A stretch of 64,000 nt of DNA from Haloferax marisrubri (GCF_001469875.2 NZ_LOPW02000004.1:62001-126000), one strand, 5' to 3'; shown: positions 28,418 through 37,505, counted from the stretch's first letter. Notes: generated by a model from the letters alone, not told the origin. Made by a program: numbers and translations.

Positions 28418-29215
28418 ATGAAAGTTCTCGTAACCGTCAAGGAGGTCGCCGAGGTCGAAGAGGACTTCGAGCTCGACGGGCTCCGCGTGGCGGACCAGTA
28501 CCTCGACTACGACCTCAACGAGTGGGACGAGTACGCGGTCGAGGAAGCCGTCCAAATCGCCGAGGAGAGCGACGACGACGTGGAGGTCGTCGCCGTCACC
28601 ATCGGCCCCGAGCGGTCCGAGGAGACCATTCGCATGGCGCTCGCCAAGGGCGTCGACCGCGCGGTCCGCGTGTGGGACGACGCGCTCGACGGCGTGGACC
28701 TGCTCGACGTGGGCGCGAAGACGCGCCTCCTCTCGGCGGTCGTCGAGGACGAGGACCCCGACCTGGTCCTGACGGGCGTGCAGGCGAACGACGACAGTTT
28801 CGGCGCGACCGGCGTCTCGCTCGCCTCGGCAATCGACTTCGAGTGGGCCGCGGTCGTGAACGCGCTCGACCTCGATGCCGACGGCGGCGTGGCGAACGTC
28901 CGCCGCGAACTCGAAGGCGGCGTGGAGGAACTCACCGAGGTTGACCTGCCCGCGGTCCTCACCATCCAGACGGGTATCAACGAGCCCCGCTACGCGAGCC
29001 TGCGCGGGATTCGGCAGGCCCAGTCGAAGGAGATCAAGCCGCTCGCGCTCTCCGATCTCGGCCTCGACGCCGCGGCGGTCGAGTCCGACCTCGTCCTGAC
29101 CGACGTGTACGAGCCGGAGACCGAGTCCGCCGCGACCTACTTCGAGGGTGACGCCGGGGAGCAGGCCGCCGAACTTGCGACCGTCCTCCGCGAGAAGGGG
29201 GTGGGCGCGCAATGA
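28418..29215 (+). CDS. etfB: Electron transfer flavoprotein beta subunit
   Basis: 265 residues. It pairs with EtfA to carry electrons from acyl-CoA or other dehydrogenases to the membrane quinone pool. The start MKVLVTVKEVAEVEEDFEL, the NEWDEYAVEEAVQIAEE segment and VQANDDSFGATGVSLASAI correspond to the family signature. The C-terminal PRYASLRGIRQAQSKEIKP is typical. The stop overlaps the etfA start by four bases. The gene starts at the ATG 28418, not the adjacent in-frame TTG. Confidence 0.93.
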   Translation: MKVLVTVKEVAEVEEDFELDGLRVADQYLDYDLNEWDEYAVEEAVQIAEESDDDVEVVAVTIGPERSEETIRMALAKGVDRAVRVWDDALDGVDLLDVGAKTRLLSAVVEDEDPDLVLTGVQANDDSFGATGVSLASAIDFEWAAVVNALDLDADGGVANVRRELEGGVEELTEVDLPAVLTIQTGINEPRYASLRGIRQAQSKEIKPLALSDLGLDAAAVESDLVLTDVYEPETESAATYFEGDAGEQAAELATVLREKGVGAQ

Positions 29216-30165
29216 GCGACGTGCTCGCCGTCGTCGAGCACCGCCGCGGAAGCCTCCGCGACGTGTCGTTCGAACTCGTGACGGCCGGTGCCGACCTCGT
29301 CGGCGACACCGGCGGCGACCTCCACCTCGCGGTCATCGGCGGAGACGTGGACGCCTTCGCCGAGGAACTCTCGCTCGCCGGCGTGGACGCGATTCACACC
29401 GTCGCCGAAGGCGACGAGTTCAACCACGACGTGTCCGTGCAGGCCGTCGCGGCCCTCTCCGAGGAACTCGACCCCACGTACGTCCTCATGGGCAACACGG
29501 TCAACGGCCTCGACTACGCCCCCGCGGTCGCAGAGCGCCTCGACCTCCCGCTCGTGACCGACGCCATCGGCCTCCAGAACGACGGCGGCCTCGTCGTCAC
29601 CCGCGAGATGTACGCCTCGAAGGTCGAATCGACCGTCGAGGTCGACGCCGACCGCGCCGCGGTCACCGTCCGTCCCGGCGAGTGGGACGCCGCCGAGGAG
29701 CCGGGCGAGCCCGCCGTCGAGGCCTTCTCGTTCGACCTCAACGAGTCTCTCGTGCGCTCGCGCGTGACCGGCTTCGAGGAAGTCGGCAGCGGCGACGTGG
29801 ACATCGCCGACGCCGACGTACTCGTCTCCGTCGGCCGCGGCATCGAAGAAGAGGAGAACATCGAACTCGTGCGGGAACTCGCCGACGCGCTCGGCGCGAC
29901 GCTGTCGTCGTCGCGGCCCATCGTCGACAACGGCTGGCTCCCGAAGGACCGGCAGGTCGGCCAGTCCGGGAAGGTCGTCACGCCGAAGTTCTACATCGCA
30001 ATCGGCATCTCCGGGGCCGTCCAGCACGTCGCCGGGATGAAGGGTGCCGAGAACATCGTCGCCATCAACACCGACCCCGACGCGCCCATCTTCGACATCG
30101 CCGACTACGGTATCGTCGGCGACCTCTTCGAGGTCGTTCCGGAACTCATCGAGCAGTTCGAGTAA
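29212..30165 (+). CDS. etfA: Electron transfer flavoprotein alpha subunit
   Basis: 317 residues. The N-terminal domain resembles EtfB; the C-terminal FAD-binding domain carries the family signature [20 protein letters not shown] and the following [20 protein letters not shown]. Translationally coupled to etfB by a 4-bp overlap (ATGA). No ETF:quinone oxidoreductase gene is next to it. Instead a dispersed TGGTCCAG element follows the stop, then an isoprenyl synthase gene. Confidence 0.95.
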   Translation: MSDVLAVVEHRRGSLRDVSFELVTAGADLVGDTGGDLHLAVIGGDVDAFAEELSLAGVDAIHTVAEGDEFNHDVSVQAVAALSEELDPTYVLMGNTVNGLDYAPAVAERLDLPLVTDAIGLQNDGGLVVTREMYASKVESTVEVDADRAAVTVRPGEWDAAEEPGEPAVEAFSFDLNESLVRSRVTGFEEVGSGDVDIADADVLVSVGRGIEEEENIELVRELADALGATLSSSRPIVDNGWLPKDRQVGQSGKVVTPKFYIAIGISGAVQHVAGMKGAENIVAINTDPDAPIFDIADYGIVGDLFEVVPELIEQFE

Positions 30166-30180
30166 GCGACCACCCGTTTT

Positions 30181-30199
30181 TGGTCCAGATTTTTGCGGA
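30181..30199 (+). repeat. Dispersed element TGGTCCAGATTTTTGCGGA, copy 1
   Basis: Nineteen bases identical to two further copies at 35547-35565 and 35649-35667, each preceded by a T-run (five T counting the first base of the element) and each directly after a protein-coding gene. Here it begins 15 bp beyond the etfA stop. The two T-runs suggest a terminator role; the strictly kept core suggests something more specific. Confidence 0.6.
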
Positions 30200-30315
30200 C
30201 GCGAACTCGTGAGCGACGTCCCCGGGTCGCGGTTTCTCCGAGCGCCGCCGCACCCCAGTCGCGCGGTTTCTCCAAATCCGGTACGTACTTCCCTACCCAA
30301 CCCTACGAACCGACA

Positions 30316-31158
30316 ATGGAATACCTGGAGCGCCGGGTCACGATGGTAAACGACCGCCTCGAGGAGGTCGTCTCGGCGGTCGAGCCGTCGGAACTCGCCG
30401 ACCAACTCGACCACGTCGCTCTCGCGGGGGGCAAGCGCGTCCGCCCCGCCGTGACCATCCTCGCCTGCGAGGCCGTCGGTGGCACCCCCGAAGACGCCGT
30501 CGACTTCGCGGTCGGCGTCGAACTCGTCCACAACGCCTCGCTCGTCGTCGACGACATCATCGACCGGTCCGACATCCGCCGCGGCACGCCGAGCGCGTGG
30601 GCCGAGTACGGCTACGGCCCGGCCATCATCGCCTCCGACGGCCTGCTCGGCGAGGCGTTCGCCCTCCTCTCGTCGTCCGACCGCGCCACCCGCATCGTCG
30701 CCGAATCGATGGTCGAACTCGGCGAGGGAGAGGCGACCGAACTGGTCGCGGTCCCGTCAAACGAAGAGGAGTACATGCAGCTCGCCCACCGCAAGACGGG
30801 CGCGCTGTTCCGCGCCGCCGCCGAACTCGGTGCGGTCGCCGCCGGCGGCGACGCCCACGTCGTCGAGGCGTTCGGCGACTACGCGGCCCGCGTCGGCGTC
30901 GCCTTCCAAATCCGCGACGACGTGCTCGACGCCACGGCAGACGCCGAGGAACTCGGCAAGCCGACTGGACAGGACGCCGAGATGGGACGGCCGTCGCTCG
31001 TGCAGGTGACGGACCTGACCCCCGAGGAAGCGAATCGACGGGCACGCCAGCAGGCCAACGAAGCGCTTTCGGCTCTCGACTCCTCGGGCGTCGAGGACTC
31101 GGAGCCGCTTGAGTACCTCCGCGACCTCGCGGAGTTCGTCATCGTCCGCGAGAGCTGA
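30316..31158 (+). CDS. Polyprenyl/geranylgeranyl diphosphate synthase
   Basis: 280 residues, a trans-isoprenyl diphosphate synthase. Substrate-binding GGKRVRP (38-44), first aspartate-rich motif DDIID (79-83) and second DDVLD (201-205) are intact. It condenses IPP with allylic diphosphates for archaeal lipid or quinone chains. Chain length cannot be read safely. Haloferax has several idsA paralogs and this is probably one of them. The KTG box (HRKTGALF) is present. The region after the second motif is short (GKPTGQDAEMGRPSL), a little divergent from the usual GKxxGxDLxxGKxT. Confidence 0.88.
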   Translation: MEYLERRVTMVNDRLEEVVSAVEPSELADQLDHVALAGGKRVRPAVTILACEAVGGTPEDAVDFAVGVELVHNASLVVDDIIDRSDIRRGTPSAWAEYGYGPAIIASDGLLGEAFALLSSSDRATRIVAESMVELGEGEATELVAVPSNEEEYMQLAHRKTGALFRAAAELGAVAAGGDAHVVEAFGDYAARVGVAFQIRDDVLDATADAEELGKPTGQDAEMGRPSLVQVTDLTPEEANRRARQQANEALSALDSSGVEDSEPLEYLRDLAEFVIVRES

Positions 31159-31236
31159 CGAGGCGAGTTCGGGGTCGTCCCGACTGCGAGGAAGACGCCA
31201 CAGAACACCCCGAGCGAAGCGACCGCCGGCGACTGA

Positions 31237-32370
31237 TTACGCCGGTTGCTCGGCGTCGCCGTCCGAGCCGGTCGGATACCGCGACTCCGCCACCGCGAAC
31301 GTGAGTGTGCTCAGCACGCCGAGGAGCGTGCCGACCGTGAGCGCGACGGCGAGGCCGGGGAGGTAGAACTTCTGGACCCCGGCGACGCCCTCGGGGAGGA
31401 AGAAGCCGGAGAGCGCGTACAGCACGATGGCGATGGCGAACACGTAGAACGGCGCGTTGAGGTAGCGCCACTTGAACCGGTCTTGGAGGTACTCGTCGGT
31501 CACCTGTCCGAGACTGCTCGTGATGCCGGCGGCGGCGAACCACTCGACTGCGCCGTGGACGAGCGTCGCGAGGATGAGCCCCGCGGCGGGGTCGCCGCCG
31601 ACGCTGTCGGAGACGGTTTCGAGGAGTTCGACCCCGCGGACGCCGCCGACGACGAGGAGTGCCGCGGCGGCAACGTAGGTGATGATGGTGACGCGACCGG
31701 CGTAGAGAACGTTCCGCGCGCGGTTGGCCGCCTCGTCGACCGCCGATTCGAGGCCGAGCCCGCGGAACAGCGTGTACAGACCGAGGAGCGCCGAGATGAG
31801 GCCGAGAACGACCGCACCGGGCACGTCGAAGAAGCTGGCGATGGTGACGAAGGGGTAGATGAGAAGCAGGATACCCAGCGGGACGAGGATGGTCCCGCGA
31901 GTCTCGGGGTCGGCGAGCACCTGCTTCATCGTGTAGTACATCGATTCGAGGTTCTGGGCCTGCCGGACGACGACGCGACGGACTCCGTCGATGGGAACGC
32001 GAGAGCGGATGACCGGGAGAACGGACTCGTCCTGCGCGCCGTCGGTGATGACGATGGCGTGGACGGGTTCGCCGGTCGAGAGGCTCGCGAGGACGGTGTC
32101 TATCTCGTCGCCGATGGCTCGGTTCGCCTTCACGTCGCTACCCTCCAACCCGGTGACCGCCGCGACCTCGACCTCCTCGTCCTCCGATTCGAGGAGTTCG
32201 TCGTGGACCTGAATGCCCTGAAAGAGGACGTTCACGTCGGAGTCCTCCGGGTCCGCGGTGGCCAGCGCCACCGCGGCGTCCTCGACGCGCTGTCGGCCGA
32301 CGACGGGCGTCGAGAGACCCGTCTTGCGGCCGAGGTCGTCGTCGAGGTCGACACAGAGGACCAAGAGCAT
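31237..32370 (-). CDS. DUF373 family membrane protein
   Basis: 377 residues. The N-terminal soluble domain (about 1-150) begins MLLVLCVDLDDDLGRKTG and includes HAIVITDGAQDE and RVVVRQAQNLESMYYTMKQ. The C-terminal part has seven or so membrane helices. This is the DUF373 family, nearly universal in euryarchaea, with unknown function. Start at 32370: a minus-strand box A (AGATATATCC, 32391-32400) lies just upstream for a leaderless transcript. Convergent with the isoprenyl synthase gene. Confidence 0.85.
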   Translation of the reverse strand: MLLVLCVDLDDDLGRKTGLSTPVVGRQRVEDAAVALATADPEDSDVNVLFQGIQVHDELLESEDEEVEVAAVTGLEGSDVKANRAIGDEIDTVLASLSTGEPVHAIVITDGAQDESVLPVIRSRVPIDGVRRVVVRQAQNLESMYYTMKQVLADPETRGTILVPLGILLLIYPFVTIASFFDVPGAVVLGLISALLGLYTLFRGLGLESAVDEAANRARNVLYAGRVTIITYVAAAALLVVGGVRGVELLETVSDSVGGDPAAGLILATLVHGAVEWFAAAGITSSLGQVTDEYLQDRFKWRYLNAPFYVFAIAIVLYALSGFFLPEGVAGVQKFYLPGLAVALTVGTLLGVLSTLTFAVAESRYPTGSDGDAEQPA

Positions 32371-32462
32371 CGTTGACTCCTATGCCACGGGGATATATCT
32401 GCTTTCGGGGGCGCGGTCGCGGTGGCGCAGTCCGTCGGTCTCGCGGAGCGGGCGGTCGGCCG

Positions 32463-32500
32463 CCGCGAGTCGCATCGGTCCCCCGCGAGTCGCATCGGTC
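32463..32500. repeat. Direct repeat, 18 bp, period 20
   Basis: CCGCGAGTCGCATCGGTC occurs at 32463-32480 and 32483-32500. The second copy runs into the stop codon of the histidine kinase gene (minus strand). Probably a small slippage duplication at the gene end. Confidence 0.6.
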
Positions 32501-34427
32501 AGTCGGACGTGCCCGCTTCGCCGACGGGGTCGAAAAGCACCTCGAAGCGCGCCCCGGACGCGCTGTCGGCGACCCGGATAATCCAGCCGTGAGAGTCGAC
32601 AATCTGCCGGACGATACCGAGGCCGAGACCGTTTCCGTCGCCGTCCTTAGTCGAGAATCCCGAGTCGAAGATGTGGTCGCGAATCGACGCCGGGATGCCG
32701 GGGCCGTTGTCCTCGACGAAGAAGCCGCGGTGCGACGGGAGGGCTCCGACCCGAATCACGAGTTCTCCGTCGCCCTCGCGGTCGGACGGTGTTCGGGAGT
32801 CCCTCGGCTCGCCGCCGTCGTCGGAGCCGTCTCCTCGGGGACGGTGGGCGTGCTGGAGCGCGTTCCGAAACAGGTTCTCGAAGAGGCGCGTCGTCCGGCT
32901 CTCGTCGGCTTCGACCACCGGTAGCTCGCCGATTTCACAGCACACGTCGCCGGCGTTCGACGAGCACATCTCCCAGGCGGTGGCCGCGGCGTCCGCCAGC
33001 GGAACTTCCTCCGCGTCGAGGACGGAACGCTCGTCGCGGGCGAGAGACAGCACGTCTTCGACCAGGTCGGTGATGCGCCGGTGGGCGCGCTCGACGTGGT
33101 CGAGGTGGTTGTCGTCGTCGAGTTCACGGGCGAGTTCGAGCCGCCCCTGTGCGACCGCCAGCGGCCCGCGGATGTCGTGCGAGAGGACGCGAGCGAAGGC
33201 GTCGAGCCGGGCGTTCTGCTGGGCGAGTTCGCGCTCGTGGCTGATACGTTCTGTGAGGTCGGACATCACGCCGAGGATGTTCGTCACGTCGCCGTTCTCG
33301 TCGAGGAGGGGGACCGCGCGGGCGTTCGCCCAGCGGATGTTCTCGCTCCCCTCGGGGATGAACCGGAACTCGAACTCGTACTGCTCGTCGACGACACCGT
33401 CTCGGATGTCGGTGAACATCTCGTCGATGGCTCGTCGCAGTTGGTCGCGGTCGTCGACGTGGACGAGGTCGAGGAACGACCGCGGGTTCTCGTAGAGGTA
33501 CGACACGTCCCGTCTCCAGATGTTCTCGAACTGGTCGTTGATGTAGACGACGTCGAACTCGGTCGGCTCCGAGATGAACACCATGTCCGGGAGCGACGAG
33601 ATTATCTGCCGGGTGAGCCGCTCGGAGCGCCTGAGGAGCCGTTCGGACTCCAGCCGGGCCGTGACGTCCATCGCGGTGCCGACGACGACCGGCTCGCCGT
33701 CGACAACCGCCCGCTGGCCGGTGATTTCCAGCGTGGTCAGCTCGCCGGTGCGGTCGCTGACGCGGACGGTGTACGACATCGATTCGACGCTGCCGTGGTC
33801 CCTGTTTCTCAGGCTCTCGTCGACGATAGCGCGGTCCTCCTCGACGATGAAGTCGGTGATGGGACGACCGACAATCTCGTCGGTGTCGTAGCCGAGCAGA
33901 TTCGAGAGGTACTCGTTGACGAACTCGATTCGACCGTCGCGTATCACGTACAGGCCGACGAGCGACTGCTCGGCGATGACCTGGAGCCACGCGTACAGTT
34001 CGTCGAGTTCGGTCGACTGGCGGGCCGCGACGACCGCGTTCGAGATGCGGTGGGCGAGCACGGTGAGCTGAACGTCGGTCGGCCGCTTGTCGACCACGTC
34101 GGCGACGCCGGCGGCGAACGCCTCGCGGACCACGTCCTCGGAGTCGAGGCGAGTGAACAGAATCACCGGCGGCGGGTTCGGCGACTCGCGGACGCGGAGG
34201 AGCGTGTCGAAACCGGCGGTGCCGTCGAACTCCAACTCGGTGACGATACAGTCGAACGGCGACTCGGCGTGCGCTTCGAGCGCCGCGAGCGGGTCGGCGA
34301 CCGCCGCGACGTCGAGGCTGTCGCATCCGTCGAGCGCCGAAACCGTCTCCGCGGAGGTCTCGGGGTCGTCGTCGACGAGGAGGACCCGAGTCAGACCCTC
34401 AGCGTGGACGACTGGTCCGAGAGACAT
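32499..34427 (-). CDS. Sensor histidine kinase with receiver and two PAS domains
   Basis: 642 residues, no membrane segment. Order: receiver-like domain (about 12-125), PAS (about 145-255), PAS/PAC (about 275-395, ending NILGVMSDLTERI), HisKA with phosphoacceptor H417 in LSHDIRGPL, and HATPase with RNALQHAH, VEDNGPGIP and GLGLGIVRQIV. Haloarchaeal kinases of this kind sense soluble or redox signals. No cognate response regulator is adjacent and the input is unknown. It is divergent from the radical SAM gene. Confidence 0.9.
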   Translation of the reverse strand: MSLGPVVHAEGLTRVLLVDDDPETSAETVSALDGCDSLDVAAVADPLAALEAHAESPFDCIVTELEFDGTAGFDTLLRVRESPNPPPVILFTRLDSEDVVREAFAAGVADVVDKRPTDVQLTVLAHRISNAVVAARQSTELDELYAWLQVIAEQSLVGLYVIRDGRIEFVNEYLSNLLGYDTDEIVGRPITDFIVEEDRAIVDESLRNRDHGSVESMSYTVRVSDRTGELTTLEITGQRAVVDGEPVVVGTAMDVTARLESERLLRRSERLTRQIISSLPDMVFISEPTEFDVVYINDQFENIWRRDVSYLYENPRSFLDLVHVDDRDQLRRAIDEMFTDIRDGVVDEQYEFEFRFIPEGSENIRWANARAVPLLDENGDVTNILGVMSDLTERISHERELAQQNARLDAFARVLSHDIRGPLAVAQGRLELARELDDDNHLDHVERAHRRITDLVEDVLSLARDERSVLDAEEVPLADAAATAWEMCSSNAGDVCCEIGELPVVEADESRTTRLFENLFRNALQHAHRPRGDGSDDGGEPRDSRTPSDREGDGELVIRVGALPSHRGFFVEDNGPGIPASIRDHIFDSGFSTKDGDGNGLGLGIVRQIVDSHGWIIRVADSASGARFEVLFDPVGEAGTSD

Positions 34428-34535
34428 GCCGTACTGTCAGTCACATACAACAATAACCGTACCGGCAGATTGGGGTGTCCGTCGACCAAAGTCGGACGCC
34501 TTTTGACGATGCGCCAAGTACAGTTCCGTAATCGA

Positions 34536-35531
34536 ATGATCTCGAAGGGATGCGAACAGTGCGCCATGGGCGGGAAGATGGTGCTGTTCGTCTACGGGTA
34601 CTGCGACCAGCGCGATTGTTTCTACTGCCCGCTCGGCGAGAATCGCAAGAACGTCACCGACGTGTACGCCAACGAGCGGAAAGTCGAGTCCGACGCCGAC
34701 GTCATCGAGGAGGCGAAACGCATGGACGCACTCGGGTCGTCCATCACCGGCGGCGAGCCACAGGAGGCGCTCGACAAGACCTGCCGCTACATCTCGCTTC
34801 TCAAAGACGAGTTCGGCGAGGACCACCACATCCACCTCTACACCGGTATCACGGGCGGCCGCGAGAACATGCGCCGCCTCGCCGAGGCCGGACTCGACGA
34901 GATTCGCTTCCATCCGCCGCTCGAACTCTGGGGCGACATGCACGGCACCGAGTGGGAGGACATCCTCTACATCGCCCGCGAGGAGGGACTCACCCCGGCG
35001 TTCGAGATTCCGGGCATCCGCGCGGAACAGGAGTTCCTCGACTTCCTCGACGAGGGGGCCGCGGAGTTCTGCAACATCAACGAGTTCGAGATGTCCGACG
35101 GCAACTACCGCCGGATGCAGGAGAAGGGCTACGAACTGCAGGACGGCCACATGTCGGCGGTCGACGGCTCGAAGGAGGCCATCCTCGACGAGATGGGCGA
35201 CCACGAGCGCGTCTACTTCTGTACCTCCGTGTTCAAGGACGCCGCCCAGCACAGAAACCGCCTGAAGCGCATGGCTCGCAACCTCCGCCGCCCGTTCGAC
35301 GAGGTGACGGACGACGGCACGCTCGTCTACGGCAAGACCTACACGCCCGCCGAGCGCTTCATCGAACTCGGCGTCCCCGACGAGTTCTACAGCATCAAGT
35401 CGAACCACGTCGAGGTCGCGTGGTGGCTCCTCGAAGAGATGATTGAAGACGGCGACGTCGACGACGGCGAAATCGTCGAGCAGTACCCGACCTACGACGG
35501 GACGGTCGTCGAGCGGACGCCGCTGGCCTGA
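34536..35531 (+). CDS. Radical SAM protein with CX4CX2C motif
   Basis: 331 residues from the ATG at 34536 (MISKGCEQC); an in-frame ATG at 34509 would add nine residues, but the TTTTGA box near 34501 fits the later start. The Fe-S cluster cysteines appear as C23-x4-C28-x2-C31 (GYCDQRDCFYCPLG), not the usual CX3CX2C. The SAM-binding GGEP follows in SITGGEPQEAL. Two more cysteines (C6, C9) precede the motif. The rest looks like a radical SAM barrel. The family is common in haloarchaea and methanogens; the substrate is unknown. The last codons are duplicated downstream. Confidence 0.85.
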   Translation: MISKGCEQCAMGGKMVLFVYGYCDQRDCFYCPLGENRKNVTDVYANERKVESDADVIEEAKRMDALGSSITGGEPQEALDKTCRYISLLKDEFGEDHHIHLYTGITGGRENMRRLAEAGLDEIRFHPPLELWGDMHGTEWEDILYIAREEGLTPAFEIPGIRAEQEFLDFLDEGAAEFCNINEFEMSDGNYRRMQEKGYELQDGHMSAVDGSKEAILDEMGDHERVYFCTSVFKDAAQHRNRLKRMARNLRRPFDEVTDDGTLVYGKTYTPAERFIELGVPDEFYSIKSNHVEVAWWLLEEMIEDGDVDDGEIVEQYPTYDGTVVERTPLA

Positions 35532-35680
35532 GTTCTACGTTCTTTTTGGTCCAGATTTTTGCGGAGTGAGCGTGAGCGAACTCCGGAAAAAGGTGGGACT
35601 GGGACGGTCGTCGAGCGGACGCCGCTGGCCTGAGTCCTACGTTCTTTTTGGTCCAGATTTTTGCGGAGTGAGCGTGAGCG
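35499..35680. repeat. Tandem duplication, 80-bp copies with 102-bp period
   Basis: Positions 35499-35578 recur at 35601-35680 with a single mismatch (T at 35534, C at 35636). Each copy holds the last eleven or so codons of the radical SAM gene, its stop codon, and a TGGTCCAGATTTTTGCGGA element. The near identity shows a recent duplication. The second copy of the gene end is not in any usable frame with a start. Confidence 0.9.
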
Positions 35681-35686
35681 CGAGCG

Positions 35687-36373
35687 TCACGACCGAAAGT
35701 GGTGGTGACGCGCCCGGTTTCTCGTGAGCGCGACGAACAGACTCGGCGTGAGCGCGAGCGCCACGGCCGCGGCCGTCGTCGGCCCGAGCGGAAGCCGCAT
35801 CGCGATGCCGATGACCGCGACCGACACGCCGACGAGGACGCCCGCGGCGATACCGGCGCGCTGTTGGCGATGTGTCGGCCGGAACCCGCGGGCGTCGGCG
35901 TAGAGCGCCCCCGACAGCCCGAGGACGAACCCGAGGAGCGCGCTCACCGTCCCGAGTCGGGGCGCGAGCGCGAGGAACGCCGCGCCGACGACCGCACAAC
36001 AGACGAGTGACTGGACCGGAGAAAGCGGGTTCACGTCCGCGCCGAACCGGACCGCGTAGGCGACGGGCGGAAGCGACACCACCACGGCGGCGAACAGGCC
36101 GTCGATCGGTTCGACCGTCGCGCGTTCGAGGACGGCGGTCGCCGCGGTCAGCAGGCCGATTGCCGCGCCGAGGCCGAGGACGACCCGCGGCGGGAGCGCC
36201 TCCGAGGGGTCGGCCGACCGGAGGACGCCGAAGGCGGCGAAGGGGTAACAGACGACGGCACCGAAGAGGAGCGGGCGAAACAGCGCCCCCGAGAGAACCG
36301 CCGCGGAGACGGTCGCCGACAGGCCGAGGAAGACGCCGATGAGGAGTGCGAACTCAGGGACGCGTTCTGCCAT
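35687..36373 (-). CDS. Haloarchaeal multi-pass membrane protein of unknown function
   Basis: 228 residues, mostly hydrophobic, with about seven or eight membrane helices. It begins MAERVPEFALLIGVFLGLSA and ends with a basic, His-rich tail (RNRARHHHFRS). No catalytic motif or transporter signature is recognisable. The gene stop lies seven bases from the second copy of the tandem duplication, convergent with the radical SAM gene. Codon usage and GC look native. I can only call it a conserved-looking integral membrane protein. Confidence 0.65.
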   Translation of the reverse strand: MAERVPEFALLIGVFLGLSATVSAAVLSGALFRPLLFGAVVCYPFAAFGVLRSADPSEALPPRVVLGLGAAIGLLTAATAVLERATVEPIDGLFAAVVVSLPPVAYAVRFGADVNPLSPVQSLVCCAVVGAAFLALAPRLGTVSALLGFVLGLSGALYADARGFRPTHRQQRAGIAAGVLVGVSVAVIGIAMRLPLGPTTAAAVALALTPSLFVALTRNRARHHHFRS

Positions 36374-36463
36374 ACCGCGGGGTTCGAGCGAGCGACGGAA
36401 AGCGTTTCGGCGGCGGACGGGCTACCCGCAAGCGTTTAGAGTGCCCCTAGTGTACCTCCCCGC

Positions 36464-36934
36464 ATGTCCGACTGTCCACTCGCGGACGACTGCCCGAGCT
36501 TCTCAGAACGAATCGCGGGCATGGGGTGCCAGTACTACGGCGACCGCGGCGGCGCGGAGTGGTGCGACCACTACGAGCGCCCCATCTACGAGCTCAAACA
36601 GCAGCCCGTGAAGCCGGGCGAGGAGGTCATCGTCACCGTCGAGGACATCCACGAGAGCGGTGCCGGAGTCGGCCGGACCGAAGACGGCTTCATCGTCTTC
36701 GTGGACGGGCTCCTGCCGGACGCGCGCGCCGTCGTCCGCATCGACCGGGTGAAGGGGAGCCACGCCCGCGCGAAGAAAATCGTCGAGCGCCTGCCGCTCG
36801 ACCCCGAGGCCGAAGACGTCGAGTCGGACGCGGGCGAGAAGACCGGAGCCGACTCCGAGCAGACGCAGAGCGGTCGCGACGGCCCGAAGCGCCCCGAGGC
36901 GCTCGGGAGCCGAGACAACTTCTGGGGCGAGTAG
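36464..36934 (+). CDS. TRAM domain protein with N-terminal four-cysteine cluster
   Basis: 156 residues. An N-terminal metal-binding-like region has C4, C10, C22 and C34 (DCPLADDC ... GCQYYG ... WCDHY). It is followed by a TRAM domain (about 50-110) with VTVEDIHESGAGVGRTEDGF and the RNA-binding-type strand DARAVVRIDRVKGSHA. The tail is acidic and disordered. TRAM proteins in archaea act as RNA chaperones; the cysteine head is an addition. The box A GCGTTTAGAG sits about 28 bp before the ATG. Confidence 0.85.
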   Translation: MSDCPLADDCPSFSERIAGMGCQYYGDRGGAEWCDHYERPIYELKQQPVKPGEEVIVTVEDIHESGAGVGRTEDGFIVFVDGLLPDARAVVRIDRVKGSHARAKKIVERLPLDPEAEDVESDAGEKTGADSEQTQSGRDGPKRPEALGSRDNFWGE

Positions 36935-36977
36935 CGCCGAGTCGTCGGCGGCGTCCCGTGGACAGTCAGCCTGCTGT

Positions 36978-36985
36978 ATCTTTTT
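36978..36985 (+). terminator. T-run after the TRAM gene
   Basis: TATCTTTTTTC, about 45 bp after the TRAM gene stop and just before the Tfx gene, is a likely U-tract terminator. Confidence 0.45.
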
Positions 36986-37010
36986 TCACCCCCGAGACCT
37001 ACCCCGAGGT

Positions 37011-37505
37011 ATGAGCGACGCCGGACGCGACGACGAGACGGTCCCCGACGTAGACCAACTCCTCGACAGGGCGGGGTTCGACCCGGAGACGAGCGTCCTC
37101 ACCCGGAGGCAGGCGGAGGTGCTCGCGCTGCGCGAGCGGGACGTCCGCCAGTCGACTATCGCCGACTCCCTCGGCACCTCGCGGGCGAACGTCTCCAGTA
37201 TCGAAGCCAGCGCCCGCGCCAACGTCGAGAAGGCCCGCGAGACGGTGACGTTCGTGGACGCGCTCACCGCGCCGGTCCGCGTCGAGGTCCCCGCCGGAAG
37301 CGACCTCTACGACGTGCCCAAGCAGGTGTACGACGCCTGCGACGAGGCGGGCGTGAAAGTGAACCAGACCGCGCCGGACCTGATGAAAATCGTCTCCGAC
37401 GCCGCCGGCGACGCGGTGGAGGGACGAGAAATCAAAGAACAGCTCTTCGTCGGCGTCACGAGCGATGGCCGGGTTCGGGTCCGCCGGCACGCCGACGGGG
37501 TCTGA
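37011..37505 (+). CDS. Tfx family DNA-binding protein
   Basis: 164 residues. The N-terminal half holds a LuxR/sigma-like helix-turn-helix (about 28-75): TSVLTRRQAEVLALRERDVR followed by IADSLGTSRANVSSIEASAR. The C-terminal domain (PVRVEVPAGSDLYDVPKQVY onward) is the Tfx-specific part. The founding member in Methanothermobacter binds the fmdECB promoter. The target here is unknown; no molybdenum genes are next to it. The acidic N-terminal extension is a haloarchaeal adaptation. Confidence 0.9.
   Translation: MSDAGRDDETVPDVDQLLDRAGFDPETSVLTRRQAEVLALRERDVRQSTIADSLGTSRANVSSIEASARANVEKARETVTFVDALTAPVRVEVPAGSDLYDVPKQVYDACDEAGVKVNQTAPDLMKIVSDAAGDAVEGREIKEQLFVGVTSDGRVRVRRHADGV

Noticed and set aside
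35443-35727. Frame of 94 codons spanning the tandem duplication, with repeated PFYVLFGPDFCG-like blocks
   Set aside because: The protein repeat is only the out-of-frame reading of the DNA duplication and the terminator element; there is no start context.
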